The translations under genes were made by a program, and so were the position numbers. This document shows, piece by piece, positions 34,302 to 43,131 of a stretch of DNA of 52,916 nt. Under the pieces are notes generated by a model. The model searched no databases. It was not told where the DNA came from and saw only the letters and a list, made by a program, of their open reading frames with translations. This DNA is from Streptosporangium minutum (GTDB lineage: Bacteria; Actinomycetota; Actinomycetes; Streptosporangiales; Streptosporangiaceae). Every line of letters starts with the position of its first letter. Within the stretch, counting starts at the first letter, position 1. Where the stretch lies: positions 9,157 to 62,072 of the forward strand of contig NZ_NGFP01000019.1 in NCBI RefSeq assembly GCF_002149035.1, given 5' to 3'.

Positions 34302-35962
34302 TGAAGGCGAAAGAACCCGTCGTCGAACTGCGCGACGTCTCCAAGGCCTTCGGTCCCGTGCAGGCGCTCACCGACGTCTCGCTCCGCCTGATCCCCGGCC
34401 AGGTGAACTGCCTGGCAGGGGAGAACGGTGCGGGGAAGTCGACCCTGATCCGGGTGCTGACGGGTGCGCTGCGCCGTGACAGCGGCTCCTACGAGATCGA
34501 CGGCCGGTCGGTCACCTCGCCGACACCCGCGTCGGTGCGCGCGGCCGGTGTCCAGGCCGTCTACCAGGAGCTCAGCCTTCTCCCGCACCTGTCGGTCGCG
34601 GAGAACCTGTTCATGGGCCGCCTCCCCGCGAGCACCGGGGTCATCGCCAGGGGCCGGCTGCGGGCCCGCGCCAGGGAGGCACTCGACGAGGTCGGTCTGA
34701 CGGACCTCAGTCCGGACGCGATCGTGGAACGGCTCCCGGCGGCCACGCGCCAGCTCGTGGAGATCGCCAAGGTGCTGACCGCCGACTCCGTCAAGGTGGT
34801 CGTGTTCGACGAGCCGACCACGGCGCTCACCGAGGCGGAGTCGGCGCGGCTCCTCGAATACATCCTGCGGCTGCGCGAGCGCGGCATAGCGATGCTCTAC
34901 GTGACCCACCGGCTCGAGGAGATGTTCGAGATCGGCGACTGGGTGACCGTCCTGCGGGACGGGAGCCTGTCCGAGGCGGGGCCGATCAGCGACTACGACG
35001 AGGACCGTCTGATCACCGCGATGGTCGGGCGGGAGATCAGCTCACTCTATCCGGAGACCCACCGGCACGCCGGCACGCCCGCGCTGCGGGTCCGGGGACT
35101 GCGCCGCTTCCAGGACTCGCCGAGCATCGACCTGCAGGTCGGAACCGGGGAGATCCTCGGCATCGGCGGCCTGCTGGGATCGGGGCGGAGCGAGCTGCTG
35201 CTGTCCATCTTCGGGGCCGACCCCATCGTGGCCGGTGAGCTGGAGGTCGGGGGCAAACCCGTGAAACCGTCCGGGCCGCGCACGATGATGAACGCCGGGG
35301 TGGGGCTGCTCACCGAGGACCGCAAGGTGCTGGGACTGCTGCCGGAGCTGTCGATCCGGGAGAACGTCACCATCGCCAGCCTGCGCAGCGGCTCCCGGCA
35401 CGGCCTGCTGCCCCCCCGGGAGCAGGCCGAGGAGGCGGACCGGCTGCTCGACAGCCTGCGGCTGCGGGCCGGTTCCTACGACCAGCCGGTCTCGACGCTG
35501 TCCGGCGGCAACCAGCAGAAGGTCCTGCTCGCCCGCTGGCTGCTCACCAAGCCGAAAGTGCTGATCTTCGACGAGCCGACCAAGGGCATCGACGTCGGCG
35601 CCAAGGGCGAGCTCTACACGGTCATCGGCGACCTGGCCGCCAAGGGGCTGGGGATCATCGTGGTCTCGTCGTATCTCCCGGAGCTGCTCGGCCTCGCCGA
35701 CCGCATCCTCGTGCTGCGCGACGGGCGGGTCGCGGGCGAGCTTCCCGGAACCGCCACCGAGGAGGACGTGCTCCGCCTGGCGAGCGGCGGCGGCAGAGCC
35801 GCCGAACCGGTGCTCCAGGAGGAGATCCCAGCGCCCAGGGAAGGGGGCCCGGCGTCCTCCAGACCAGCGCCCGGAGAAGGGGGCCCGGCGTCCTCCAAAG
35901 GGGCGGGGACCGCCGTCCCGCCGACCCCAGACGACCCAGGAGAGGTGAGCCGAGATGCCTAA
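34298..35962 (+). CDS. Sugar ABC transporter ATP-binding protein (RbsA-like)
   Basis: The 554-residue protein has two ABC domains, as in RbsA/MglA. Domain 1 has GENGAGKSTLIRVL and VVVFDEPTTALTE; domain 2 has LSGGNQQKVLLARWLL and LIFDEPTKGIDVG. The second Walker A site is replaced by GGLLGSGRSELLLSIFGADP, the usual degenerate form. The C-terminal ~50 residues are an extra tail with a 12-residue tandem repeat (GPASSRPAPGEGGPASS) not found in relatives. It overlaps both neighbours by four and eight bases, giving tight translational coupling. Confidence 0.94.
   Translation: MMKAKEPVVELRDVSKAFGPVQALTDVSLRLIPGQVNCLAGENGAGKSTLIRVLTGALRRDSGSYEIDGRSVTSPTPASVRAAGVQAVYQELSLLPHLSVAENLFMGRLPASTGVIARGRLRARAREALDEVGLTDLSPDAIVERLPAATRQLVEIAKVLTADSVKVVVFDEPTTALTEAESARLLEYILRLRERGIAMLYVTHRLEEMFEIGDWVTVLRDGSLSEAGPISDYDEDRLITAMVGREISSLYPETHRHAGTPALRVRGLRRFQDSPSIDLQVGTGEILGIGGLLGSGRSELLLSIFGADPIVAGELEVGGKPVKPSGPRTMMNAGVGLLTEDRKVLGLLPELSIRENVTIASLRSGSRHGLLPPREQAEEADRLLDSLRLRAGSYDQPVSTLSGGNQQKVLLARWLLTKPKVLIFDEPTKGIDVGAKGELYTVIGDLAAKGLGIIVVSSYLPELLGLADRILVLRDGRVAGELPGTATEEDVLRLASGGGRAAEPVLQEEIPAPREGGPASSRPAPGEGGPASSKGAGTAVPPTPDDPGEVSRDA
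35831..35897. repeat. 36-bp repeat inside the 3' end of the RbsA-like gene
   Basis: Two copies of a 36-bp unit (GCGCCCAGGGAAGGGGGCCC onwards) start at 35831 and 35867. They keep the reading frame and encode a repeated Gly/Pro/Ser-rich 12-residue motif in the tail of the ATP-binding protein. Confidence 0.85.
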
Positions 35963-37046
35963 GCTGATCTGGCGCGAACCGATCGCCACCACCACGATCA
36001 CCAGCAGGCAGCCGACCGGCGAGGAACTGGGACCGGACGCGGTACCCAGGGCCAGGGAGCCGGAGCCCGAGCCGAAGGCCGAGGCCCCGCGCCGGGTCGT
36101 CACGCTGGGAGACATCGCGGGACGCGAGAGCGGCGGGCTCGTGGTGCTGCTCGTGGCGGTCGGCATCCTCACACTCGCCAGCGACGAGTTCCTCACCGGC
36201 AACAACCTGGCCAACCTCGCCCGGCAGGTCGCGATCTTCGGAATCATCGCGGTCGGTCAGCTCCTGGTCATCCTGACCGCCGGGATCGACCTGTCCGTCG
36301 GTTCGGTCCTCGGCCTGTCCGGCGCGTCCACCGCGCAGTTCCTGGTCGCCGGCATGCCGATCTGGCCGGCGTTCCTGCTCGGGGTCGCGATCGGCACCGT
36401 GCTCGGGATCGTCAACGGCCTGCTGGTGACCCGGGCCCTGCTGCCGCCCTTCATCGCGACCCTGGGCATGCTCGGCATCGCCCGGGGAATCGTCCTGGTC
36501 ACCACCGACGCCCAGACGGTACAGGGCCTGCCGGCCGGGTTCCAGGACATCGCCAACGGCACGATCCTGGGCATTCCCAACCTCCTCATCATCGCGATCG
36601 TGGTCACGGGCGTGATGTGGTTCGTGCTCTCCCGGACGGTCTTCGGCCGCTACATCTACGCGGTCGGCTCGAATCCCGAGTCGGCCCGCCTCGCGGGGGT
36701 GCCCGTGCGCATGGTGACGATCTCGGTCTACGCGATCTCGGGCCTGCTCGCCGGCCTCGGCGGGGTGCTGCTCGCCTCCCGGCTGGGAGCGGGCATCCCC
36801 ACCGCCGGGACGGGCTTCGAGCTCAACGCGATCGCCGCCTGCGTCATCGGCGGCGCGAGCCTGTTCGGCGCGAAGGGCAGCGCGATCGGCGCCGCCACCG
36901 GGGCGCTCATCATGGGTGTCCTCAACAACGGAGGCAACCTTCTCGCGATCAACGCCTTCTACCTCCAGATCGCCATCGGCGTGCTGATCCTGGTCGCGGT
37001 CGGGTTCGACCAGCTGAACACCAGGAGGTCGGCCGCGGCCGGCTGA
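35955..37046 (+). CDS. Sugar ABC transporter permease (RbsC-like)
   Basis: The 363-residue protein has an unusual ~50-residue hydrophilic N-terminus rich in Glu/Pro (REPEPEPKAEAPRR). A typical BPD_transp_2 permease with ~10 hydrophobic segments follows (GGLVVLLVAVGILTLASDEF, LLVILTAGIDLSVGSVLGLS, GRYIYAVGSNPESARLAGVP, LGGVLLASRLGAGIPTAGTG). It completes a binding protein/ATPase/permease importer with overlapping genes. The ATG overlaps the ATPase stop by eight bases. Its last codons and stop are part of a downstream tandem duplication. Confidence 0.94.
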   Translation: MPKLIWREPIATTTITSRQPTGEELGPDAVPRAREPEPEPKAEAPRRVVTLGDIAGRESGGLVVLLVAVGILTLASDEFLTGNNLANLARQVAIFGIIAVGQLLVILTAGIDLSVGSVLGLSGASTAQFLVAGMPIWPAFLLGVAIGTVLGIVNGLLVTRALLPPFIATLGMLGIARGIVLVTTDAQTVQGLPAGFQDIANGTILGIPNLLIIAIVVTGVMWFVLSRTVFGRYIYAVGSNPESARLAGVPVRMVTISVYAISGLLAGLGGVLLASRLGAGIPTAGTGFELNAIAACVIGGASLFGAKGSAIGAATGALIMGVLNNGGNLLAINAFYLQIAIGVLILVAVGFDQLNTRRSAAAG

Positions 37047-37188
37047 CCACCGGAAGGCGGTCGCCGGCCGAACACCGGGAGGCGGTCGCCAGCTGAACAC
37101 CAGGAGGTCGGCCGCGGCCGGCTGATCACCGGGAGGCGGTCGCCGGCCGAACACCGGGAGGCGGTCCTGGGCCGAACACCGGGAGGCC
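37012..37188. repeat. Tandem repeats derived from the permease gene's 3' end
   Basis: A 79-bp block beginning AGCTGAACACCAGGAGGTCG (37012), which includes the permease stop codon, recurs at 37091. Within and after it, a shorter ~25-bp unit (GAACACCGGGAGGCGGTCGC plus CGGCC) is present about seven times in all. The copied blocks carry the stop sequence GGCCGGCTGA with them. No other feature is seen up to the P450 gene's end at 37324. Confidence 0.88.
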
Positions 37189-37323
37189 TGTCGCGACCAG
37201 TGCCCGAGCGGGGGCGTCTCCCTTACCGGGGCCCGCCGGGACACGGGGGAGAGCGTCGGTCCGGAGCACCCGGATCGACGCTCTGCTCGCGTGCCAGCGG
37301 GCGCCGCCCGCCCAGGCCCCTCG

Positions 37324-38532
37324 TCACCAGGTGACCGGGATGCGGGTGAACCCTCCGGTGAGGGAGGACTCGCGCTCCACCAGCTCCCCGGCGGGCACGG
37401 CGAGCTCCAGGGTGGGGAAGCGCCGGAACAGGGTGCCGAACACCGATCGCAGCTCCACCCGGGCCAGGCTCGCCCCGATGCAGTAGCGGGCCGCGTAGCC
37501 GAAGGCGAGCTGCGGGTCGCCGAGGGAGCGGCCGATGTCGAAACGGTCGGGCTCGGGGAAGGTCCGCTCGTCGCGGTTGGCCGCCGTCGTGACGATGAGC
37601 ACCGCCTCGCCGCGCCTGATCGTCACGCCGCCGATGCTCAGGTCCTCGTGGGCGTACCGGGGCAGGCCGTGATTGCCCGGCGCGGCCATCCGCAGGATCT
37701 CCTCCACCGCCGGGGCCGTCAGCGACGGGTCGGCGATCAGCGCGTCGCGCTGCCCGGGGTTGCCGAGCAGCAGCAGTACGCCGTAGTCGATGCGGTTGAC
37801 CGTCGTCTCATGGCCGGCGAACAGCAGTCCCGCGGCGAGCGTGGCGATCTCCTCGTCGGGCGCCTCCATGGTGGCCAGGTCGGAGAACACGTCGTCGGCC
37901 GGGTTCGCCCGCTTGTCGACCAGGATGGCGCGGGTGTAGTCGGCCAGCTCGGTCATCGCCGCCTCGGCGTGCCGCGGGTCGCGCATATCCGTCATCGCCT
38001 CGGCCAGCTTCCTGAAGTGCCCGCGGTCGGCGTACGGCACGCCGAGCAGCTCGCAGATCACCAGCACCGGCAGCGGTACGGAGAACGCCTCCCGCAGGTC
38101 CGCCGGGCGCGGCAGTTCGGCCATGTGGTCCAGCAGCTCGTCGACGAGCTGCTGGACGTGGGGCCCCAGGGCGCTCATCCGGCGGGCGGAGAAGGCCGGA
38201 GCGAGCATCCGGCGCATCCGCTCGTGCTCGGCCTTCTCCGTCTCGATGTCGCCGCGCGGGCCGCCGAGCAGCACGGAGCCGGAGATCCGGGCGGCCCGTT
38301 CCGGGTCGGGGGCCGACCGTCCGAGGCGCGGATCGGCGAAGGCCTGCCTGGCCTCCTCGTAACCGGAGACCAGCCAGGCGAGGTCGCCCGCCTGGGTGCG
38401 GACCCGGGTCACCGGCCTGACGGCCCGCAGCGCGCGGTACATCTCCGGAACCTCAAGCGGGTCGTCGCGGGTGAACGGCAGTCTCGGCAGGTCGTCGGTG
38501 TGACCGGTGTGGTCGGTGTTCTGGTCGTCCAT
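37324..38532 (-). CDS. Cytochrome P450
   Basis: The 402-residue protein is a soluble bacterial P450. The I-helix oxygen-binding block is GLLFAGHETTVNRIDY, the K-helix ExxR is EEILR, and the PERF-type block is FPEPDRFDIGR. The haem loop reads FGYAARYCIGASLARVEL. The Cys ligand is present, but the usual FGxGxHxCxG has Ala for the second Gly and Arg for the His, which is atypical. No ferredoxin gene lies nearby, so the electron donor and substrate are unknown. ATG 38532 is weakly supported by CCCGG. Confidence 0.93.
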   Translation of the reverse strand: MDDQNTDHTGHTDDLPRLPFTRDDPLEVPEMYRALRAVRPVTRVRTQAGDLAWLVSGYEEARQAFADPRLGRSAPDPERAARISGSVLLGGPRGDIETEKAEHERMRRMLAPAFSARRMSALGPHVQQLVDELLDHMAELPRPADLREAFSVPLPVLVICELLGVPYADRGHFRKLAEAMTDMRDPRHAEAAMTELADYTRAILVDKRANPADDVFSDLATMEAPDEEIATLAAGLLFAGHETTVNRIDYGVLLLLGNPGQRDALIADPSLTAPAVEEILRMAAPGNHGLPRYAHEDLSIGGVTIRRGEAVLIVTTAANRDERTFPEPDRFDIGRSLGDPQLAFGYAARYCIGASLARVELRSVFGTLFRRFPTLELAVPAGELVERESSLTGGFTRIPVTW

Positions 38533-38660
38533 GGCCGGGAAGCACCCCCAGGCTCGACGGCAGGGCCACTGTCGAACGTGTCACCTGCGGACGCGTTCGG
38601 CAAGACGGCCCCGGCAGTACGGCGGAAAAACCCCGAGCCTGCTCGGGCACAATAGGGGGC

Positions 38661-39050
38661 ATGTCCCGTCGTGTCTCCGCCGCCGGTTGCCTCTGCGGCC
38701 TGCCGGCCTCCTACCAGGACTGCTGTGCCCGCTTCCACCGGGGCGAGGCTTCGGCCGCCACCGCCGAGCTGCTCATGCGGTCCCGTTTCAGCGCGTTCGG
38801 CGTCGGCGACGAGGCATACCTGCTGCGTACCTGGCACCCCGCCGACCGTCCGGCCCACGTCGGGCTCGACAAGAAGCTGCGCTGGGTCCGCCTGGAGATC
38901 CTGGAGACCTCCGGCGGCAACGTCTTCCACAACGAGGGGACGGTCCGCTTCCGCGCCCACTACCTTGATCGCGGACAACCCGGGCAGATGGAGGAGCACA
39001 GCCGTTTCGTCCGCCTCGACGGCCGCTGGGTCTACGCGGGCGTCGTGTAG
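38661..39050 (+). CDS. YchJ-family protein with SEC-C motif
   Basis: The 129-residue protein matches the UPF0225/YchJ pattern: N-terminal zinc-binding SEC-C cysteines (GCLCGLPASYQDCCARFHRG) and the NTF2-like core (ELLMRSRFSAFGVGDEAYLL, RTWHPADRP, GTVRFRAHYLD, EEHSRFVRLDGRWVYAGV). The role of the family is unknown; the SEC-C part may bind zinc and a protein partner. ATG 38661 follows GGGGG. It is divergent from the P450 gene, with 128 bp between. Confidence 0.92.
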   Translation: MSRRVSAAGCLCGLPASYQDCCARFHRGEASAATAELLMRSRFSAFGVGDEAYLLRTWHPADRPAHVGLDKKLRWVRLEILETSGGNVFHNEGTVRFRAHYLDRGQPGQMEEHSRFVRLDGRWVYAGVV

Positions 39051-39090
39051 GACGCGACGCGAATCCGCCGGCAGCACGGGCGGCGGCCCG

Positions 39091-39238
39091 CGTCCTGCGT
39101 GTTCAGGCGTCCCCCTCGGTCCTACTGACTCAGGCTCAGGCGAGCGTCCCCGCCCTGCGCCTCAGGTCCAGGTGTCCGTCCGCGTCCCGCGTGCTCAGGC
39201 GTCCGGCTCCGTCCTGGTGGCTCAGGCCCAGGCGAGCG
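39091..39238. repeat. 92-bp direct duplication reaching into the reductase gene's 3' end
   Basis: A stretch starting CGTCCTGCGTGTTCAGGCGT (39091) recurs as CGTCCCGCGTGCTCAGGCGT (39183). Both end in GGCGAGCG, 92 bp apart. The second copy includes the last codons and stop of the minus-strand aldo/keto reductase gene (39222), so the first copy looks like a duplicate of that gene end. Confidence 0.75.
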
Positions 39239-40196
39239 CGCCGCGTCCGGCCCAGTAGGTCTCGGGGTCCTCGGCCAGCCCGGCGAGCCGTCCGTCGAGC
39301 TCCGTGTCCCATCCCACCTCGGCCGCGCCCAGATTGCTGTGCAGCTGCTCGACCGAGACCGCGCCGCTCAGCACCACCCCGGCCCAGGGCTGTGCGAGCA
39401 CGGCCGCGAGCGCGAGCGCGTCCGGTGTCACCCCACGATCGCGCGCGGCCGCCGCCAGCGGGGCGGGCGCCGCGCGGGCGGTCAGCCGCCCGTTCGCCAC
39501 CCCCTCCTTGACGATCACGCCCATCCCCGCCCTGTGCGCCCCGGAGAGCGCTCCGCCGGCCGAACGTTCGAGCAGGTTCCAGGTGGACTGCACCGTGTCG
39601 AACGTCCCGATCTCGACCGCCCGCGCGATCGTGTCCGCCTGGCGCGGGCCCGTCGTGCTGAGCCCGATCGCGACGCCCTCGGCCCGCAGCGCGCGCAGCC
39701 GGCCGAGCACACCCTCGTCTTCGAGCACTCCGCTCTCCACCGTCGCCGAGTGGATCTGGTAGAGCGACAGGTGCTCGCCGAGCAGCTCGCGCGTCTGGTC
39801 GAGCTGGCGGCGGAGCCGCTCGGCCGACAGTTCCTTCACCTCGTGGTGCTCGGCGTCCATCCGCCAGCCGCCCACGTAGGCGTATCCCCATTTCGAGCCG
39901 GTCGTCGCCGCTCCCGGCGCGACCCCGCGCTCGCGCAGCCAGCCGGCGAGGAACTCCTCCGCGCGGCCGTACGAACGCGCCGTGTCGAAGTAGCGCACGC
40001 CCCTCGCCCACGCCGCGTCGAGCACGGCCCAGGTCCGCGCCCGCATCGCGGCGACGCCGCGGTCGTCGCCGAGGTCCTCCTCGCGGCCGAGCGTGATGTA
40101 GGCGGGGCGGCCGAGCGCGGCCAGGCCGAGGCCGAGCCGCGTCACCGTCAGGTGGGTCCGGCCCAGCGGCCGTTGGACGAGTGCCTCCACCCCCAC
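39222..40196 (-). CDS. Aldo/keto reductase
   Basis: The ~324-residue protein has the AKR barrel: RTHLTVTRLGLGLAALGRPA, VLDAAWARGVRYFDTARSYG (catalytic Asp/Tyr region), TTGSKWGYAYVGGWRMD (Lys), LSLYQIHSATVESGVLEDEG (His), GVAIGLSTTGPRQADTI and VVLSGAVSVEQLHSNLGA. It should reduce small carbonyls with NADPH. The start is uncertain: GTG 40196 or 40190, neither with a good ribosome site; a start at 40295 would overlap the MarR gene. It lies 40 bp downstream of MarR, probably in one operon. Confidence 0.88.
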   Translation of the reverse strand: MGVEALVQRPLGRTHLTVTRLGLGLAALGRPAYITLGREEDLGDDRGVAAMRARTWAVLDAAWARGVRYFDTARSYGRAEEFLAGWLRERGVAPGAATTGSKWGYAYVGGWRMDAEHHEVKELSAERLRRQLDQTRELLGEHLSLYQIHSATVESGVLEDEGVLGRLRALRAEGVAIGLSTTGPRQADTIARAVEIGTFDTVQSTWNLLERSAGGALSGAHRAGMGVIVKEGVANGRLTARAAPAPLAAAARDRGVTPDALALAAVLAQPWAGVVLSGAVSVEQLHSNLGAAEVGWDTELDGRLAGLAEDPETYWAGRGALAWA

Positions 40197-40236
40197 AACA
40201 TAACGAACCGGTGCGAAGTCCTCCGTGACGGCCGGG

Positions 40237-40743
40237 TCATGGCCCGGCCGTCCCTCCGGGCTTCCGGGAGGGGGACGGCGGGGCGGCGGCGTCACCGGCT
40301 TCCGGCAGCCAGGACTCGTCGTCGGTGGCCTGGGCGAGCAGGTGCTGCAGCAGCCGGCGGAGGATCTCGACCTCGTGGGGGCCCATGCCGCCGAGGAAGG
40401 CGGCCTCGGCCCGCGTCAGGGACTCCCGCGCCCGGGACAGCAGGCGCTCGGTGCCCGGGGCCAGCGCGAGCCTGCGGGTACGGCCCGAGGCGCCCGGCAG
40501 GCGGCCCAGACGCCCGGCCCGTTCCAGCTCGCCGATCATCTCGTGCAGGGACTGGCGCGAGACGCCGAGCTGGCGGGCCAGCTCGGACATGGTCAGCTCC
40601 GGTTCGAGCTGGAGCTGGGTGAGCAGCCCGAACTGCCGGACGGTGAGCCCGAGGGGCCGCAGTTCCTCGTCCGCCCTGCGGGAGGCCAGCGTGAAGGCAT
40701 AGGCCAGCAGGTAGGGGATGGGCGGCTTCGACGGCTGGTACAC
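40237..40743 (-). CDS. MarR-family regulator
   Basis: The 168-residue protein is a MarR winged helix: LRPLGLTVRQFGLLTQLQLE, LTMSELARQLGVSRQSLHEM, IGELERAGRLGRLPGASGRT, RRLALAPGTERLLSRARESL. GTG 40743 follows GGTGGGG. It precedes the aldo/keto reductase gene in the same direction and is divergent from a DrrAB-like ABC exporter. Either could be its target; control of the exporter by a drug-binding MarR is a common arrangement. Confidence 0.92.
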   Translation of the reverse strand: MYQPSKPPIPYLLAYAFTLASRRADEELRPLGLTVRQFGLLTQLQLEPELTMSELARQLGVSRQSLHEMIGELERAGRLGRLPGASGRTRRLALAPGTERLLSRARESLTRAEAAFLGGMGPHEVEILRRLLQHLLAQATDDESWLPEAGDAAAPPSPSRKPGGTAGP

Positions 40744-40911
40744 GTCCCCACCATGGCACAGGGGCCATTGTCAGGGACCCTGACGGAATAACGTAATTCG
40801 GACCTAAGCTTTTCGAGCTTCACGCCGGGCATCGGCCGCGGCGTCCACCCCACCCCATGGCGACGCCTCTCTTCGGCATGCCCGGATCCGGCCTCGGACA
40901 CTGGAGGAAAG

Positions 40912-41883
40912 ATGATTCATACGCGTGGGCTGACCAGGAGTTTCCGGGTCGGCAAAGAGACCGTCGAGGCCGTGCGCGACCTCGACATCGATGTCGAGAA
41001 GGGCGAGCTGGTCGCCTTCCTCGGCCCGAACGGCGCGGGCAAGTCGACCAGCCTGCGCATGCTGACCACCCTGCTCCCGCCGAGCGCGGGCACCGCGACC
41101 GTCGCCGGGTGCGACGTGCTCGCCGATCCGGCCGGCACGCGCCGGCGGATCGGTTACATCGGCCAGGGCAACGGCGCGGGCGACAACTTCCGCGTCCGCG
41201 ACGAGCTGGTGACCCAGGGGCGCTGCCACGGGCTGCCCCGGACGGAGTCGCGCAGGCGGGCCGACGAGCTGCTCGCCGCGCTGAACCTGGAGACGCTGGC
41301 CAAGCGGCCGGCGGGCACGCTCTCCGGCGGGCAGCGCCGCCGCCTCGACATCGCCCTCGGGCTGGTCCACCGGCCGGAGCTGCTCTTCCTGGACGAGCCG
41401 TCCACCGGGCTGGACCCGCAGAACCGCGCCAACCTCTGGGAGCACATCCTGCGGTTGCGCGAGGAGTCCGGCATGACGATCTTCCTGACCACCCACTACC
41501 TGGACGAGGCCGACTCCATGGCCGAGCGGGTGATGATCATCGATCACGGCCGGGTGATCGCCGACGACACCCCGGAGAGGCTGAAGGCCGACCTGGCCGG
41601 AGACCGCGTCACCATCACCGTCGGCGACGAGCCGGACGCCACACGGGCCGCCGGGATCGCCGGACGGATCCCCACGGCGCACGAGGTCACCGCCGAGGCG
41701 ACCACGGTGTCCCTGCGGGTGACGCGCGGCGACGCCGTACTGCCCGACTTCCTCCGATCCCTGGACGCCGCCGGGGTGAAGGCGCTGACCGCCGAGGTCG
41801 GGCGCCCCACCCTCGACGACGTCTTCCTCTCGCTCACCGGCCGCAGCCTGCGCGAGAACGACCCCGCCTCCGAAGGAGCCTGA
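40912..41883 (+). CDS. DrrA-like ABC transporter ATP-binding protein
   Basis: The 323-residue protein has one ABC domain (FLGPNGAGKSTSLRML, LSGGQRRRLDIALGL, LLFLDEPSTGLDPQNRANLW). It also has the DrrA-type C-terminal region (TLDDVFLSLTGRSLRENDP). DrrA partners a DrrB permease to export drugs such as anthracyclines or other lipophilic compounds. The permease gene follows two bases after the stop. It is divergent from a MarR regulator, 168 bp away. Confidence 0.94.
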   Translation: MIHTRGLTRSFRVGKETVEAVRDLDIDVEKGELVAFLGPNGAGKSTSLRMLTTLLPPSAGTATVAGCDVLADPAGTRRRIGYIGQGNGAGDNFRVRDELVTQGRCHGLPRTESRRRADELLAALNLETLAKRPAGTLSGGQRRRLDIALGLVHRPELLFLDEPSTGLDPQNRANLWEHILRLREESGMTIFLTTHYLDEADSMAERVMIIDHGRVIADDTPERLKADLAGDRVTITVGDEPDATRAAGIAGRIPTAHEVTAEATTVSLRVTRGDAVLPDFLRSLDAAGVKALTAEVGRPTLDDVFLSLTGRSLRENDPASEGA

Positions 41884-41885
41884 AC

Positions 41886-42641
41886 GTGAAAACCCTCAGC
41901 GACACCGGCGTCGTCTTCACCAGGGAGATACGCCCCGAGCTGCGCAACCCCCTCGGCCTCGTCTTCGGCATGATCCAGCCACTCGTCTTCCTCGCCCTGT
42001 TCGGCCCCCTGCTGGCCGGCACGCCCGGGGTCGGGCAGGCGTCGCCCTGGCAGTGGTTCGTGCCGGGCGTGGTGGTCATGCTCGGCCTGTTCGGCACGGC
42101 GTCCGCCGGCTACTACCTCCTCGTGGAGGGCGGCGGGGGCTCCCTGGAACGGATGCTGGTCACCCCGTTGAGCAGGACGGCGATGCTGATCGGCCGGACG
42201 ATGAAGGAGATCGTGACCCTGCTCGCCCAGGCCGTCCTGATCATCGCGGTGGTGCTGCCGCTCGGCTTCCGGCTCCACCCCGCCGGCGCGCTGGCCGGGC
42301 TGCTCCTGCTGACCGTGCTCGGCGTCGGGCTGGGTTCACTCTCCTTCGCCCTGGCCCTCGCGGCCCGCAGGCAGCCGTCGATCTTCTACGGCGTGCAGCA
42401 GACGCTGCTCTTCCCGCTCGTACTCCTGTCCGGCGTGCTGCTGCCGATGGACGACGCCCCCTCCTGGCTGTACGGCATGGCCCGCGCCAACCCGGTGACC
42501 TACGTGGTCGAGGCGGAGCGGGCCCTGTTCGCCGGAGACCTCTCCCACCCGTCGGTGCCGTACGGAGTGCTCGCCGCCGTCACGGTCGCCCTGGTCGGCC
42601 TCGCCGTCGGGACCCGGGGCATGCGCCGCGCCTCCCTCTGA
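41886..42641 (+). CDS. DrrB-like ABC-2 permease
   Basis: The 251-residue protein has six hydrophobic segments of the ABC-2 type: REIRPELRNPLGLVFGMIQP, WFVPGVVVMLGLFGTASAGY, TMKEIVTLLAQAVLIIAVVL, SIFYGVQQTLLFPLVLLSGV and LPMDDAPSWLYGMARANPVT. GTG 41886 follows AAGGAG within the end of the ATPase gene. It forms an exporter with that gene. A strong hairpin downstream (42694-42723) probably ends the operon. Confidence 0.93.
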   Translation: MKTLSDTGVVFTREIRPELRNPLGLVFGMIQPLVFLALFGPLLAGTPGVGQASPWQWFVPGVVVMLGLFGTASAGYYLLVEGGGGSLERMLVTPLSRTAMLIGRTMKEIVTLLAQAVLIIAVVLPLGFRLHPAGALAGLLLLTVLGVGLGSLSFALALAARRQPSIFYGVQQTLLFPLVLLSGVLLPMDDAPSWLYGMARANPVTYVVEAERALFAGDLSHPSVPYGVLAAVTVALVGLAVGTRGMRRASL

Positions 42642-42693
42642 GGGCATGTGACGGTTCCGTCGTGACCTGAAGCGGGGATCCGCGGCCGGGAAC

Positions 42694-42723
42694 GGCCCGG
42701 ACGCGGCAGGCGCGTCCCGGGCC
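42694..42723. terminator. G/C-rich hairpin after the exporter operon
   Basis: GGCCCGGACGCG pairs with CGCGTCCCGGGCC around a 5-base loop, with one bulged G. It lies 53 bp after the permease stop and upstream of the next gene in the same direction, fitting a terminator without U-tract. Confidence 0.75.
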
Positions 42724-42840
42724 GCTCTCCATGCGATCGGACTCCCGGGCCGGGAAGGACGCGGAAGCCCTGACGGGCCGTCCACCGATTACCGTGAAAG
42801 GGAGGGGACAGGGTTCCCCGCCCGGACTCAGGAGGTCGCG

Positions 42841-43068
42841 GTGTCGGAAGATCGGGAGGGTGTGCGGGCCCCCGAAGTGGTCCGTGAGCCCGGCGACCAG
42901 GCCCACGAATACGTCGTGGAGCAGGTCAGGGATGTGACCCGGGGCGGGAAGGTCGTGTTCGAGGCTCCCGGCGGGGGCGTGGACACCGGCCTGCGGCGGC
43001 TGATCCCGGTGACCTACGACATCGTCCTCGACCATCCGGAGGTCAGGGAGACCGGCGAGGACAAGTGA
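42841..43068 (+). CDS. Hypothetical protein, 75 residues
   Basis: GTG 42841 is five bases after AGGAGG, a strong signal. The acidic protein (for example EVVREPGDQAHEYVVEQVRD, then VTYDIVLDHPEVRETGEDK) has no membrane segment or family I recognise. It is alone between the exporter operon's hairpin and the convergent STM4015-like gene. The signal and composition make a real gene likely. Confidence 0.7.
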   Translation: MSEDREGVRAPEVVREPGDQAHEYVVEQVRDVTRGGKVVFEAPGGGVDTGLRRLIPVTYDIVLDHPEVRETGEDK

Positions 43069-43131
43069 GCCGTACCACCCGGATCTCCGCTCCGGCCTGA
43101 CCGCGTGCGGCGCGGTGCCGTCGTCGCGCCC

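Noticed and set aside
35655-37244. 529-codon minus-strand frame over the sugar importer
   Set aside because: It is antisense to two genes with strong family motifs, and its own sequence is Asp/Arg/Gly low complexity.
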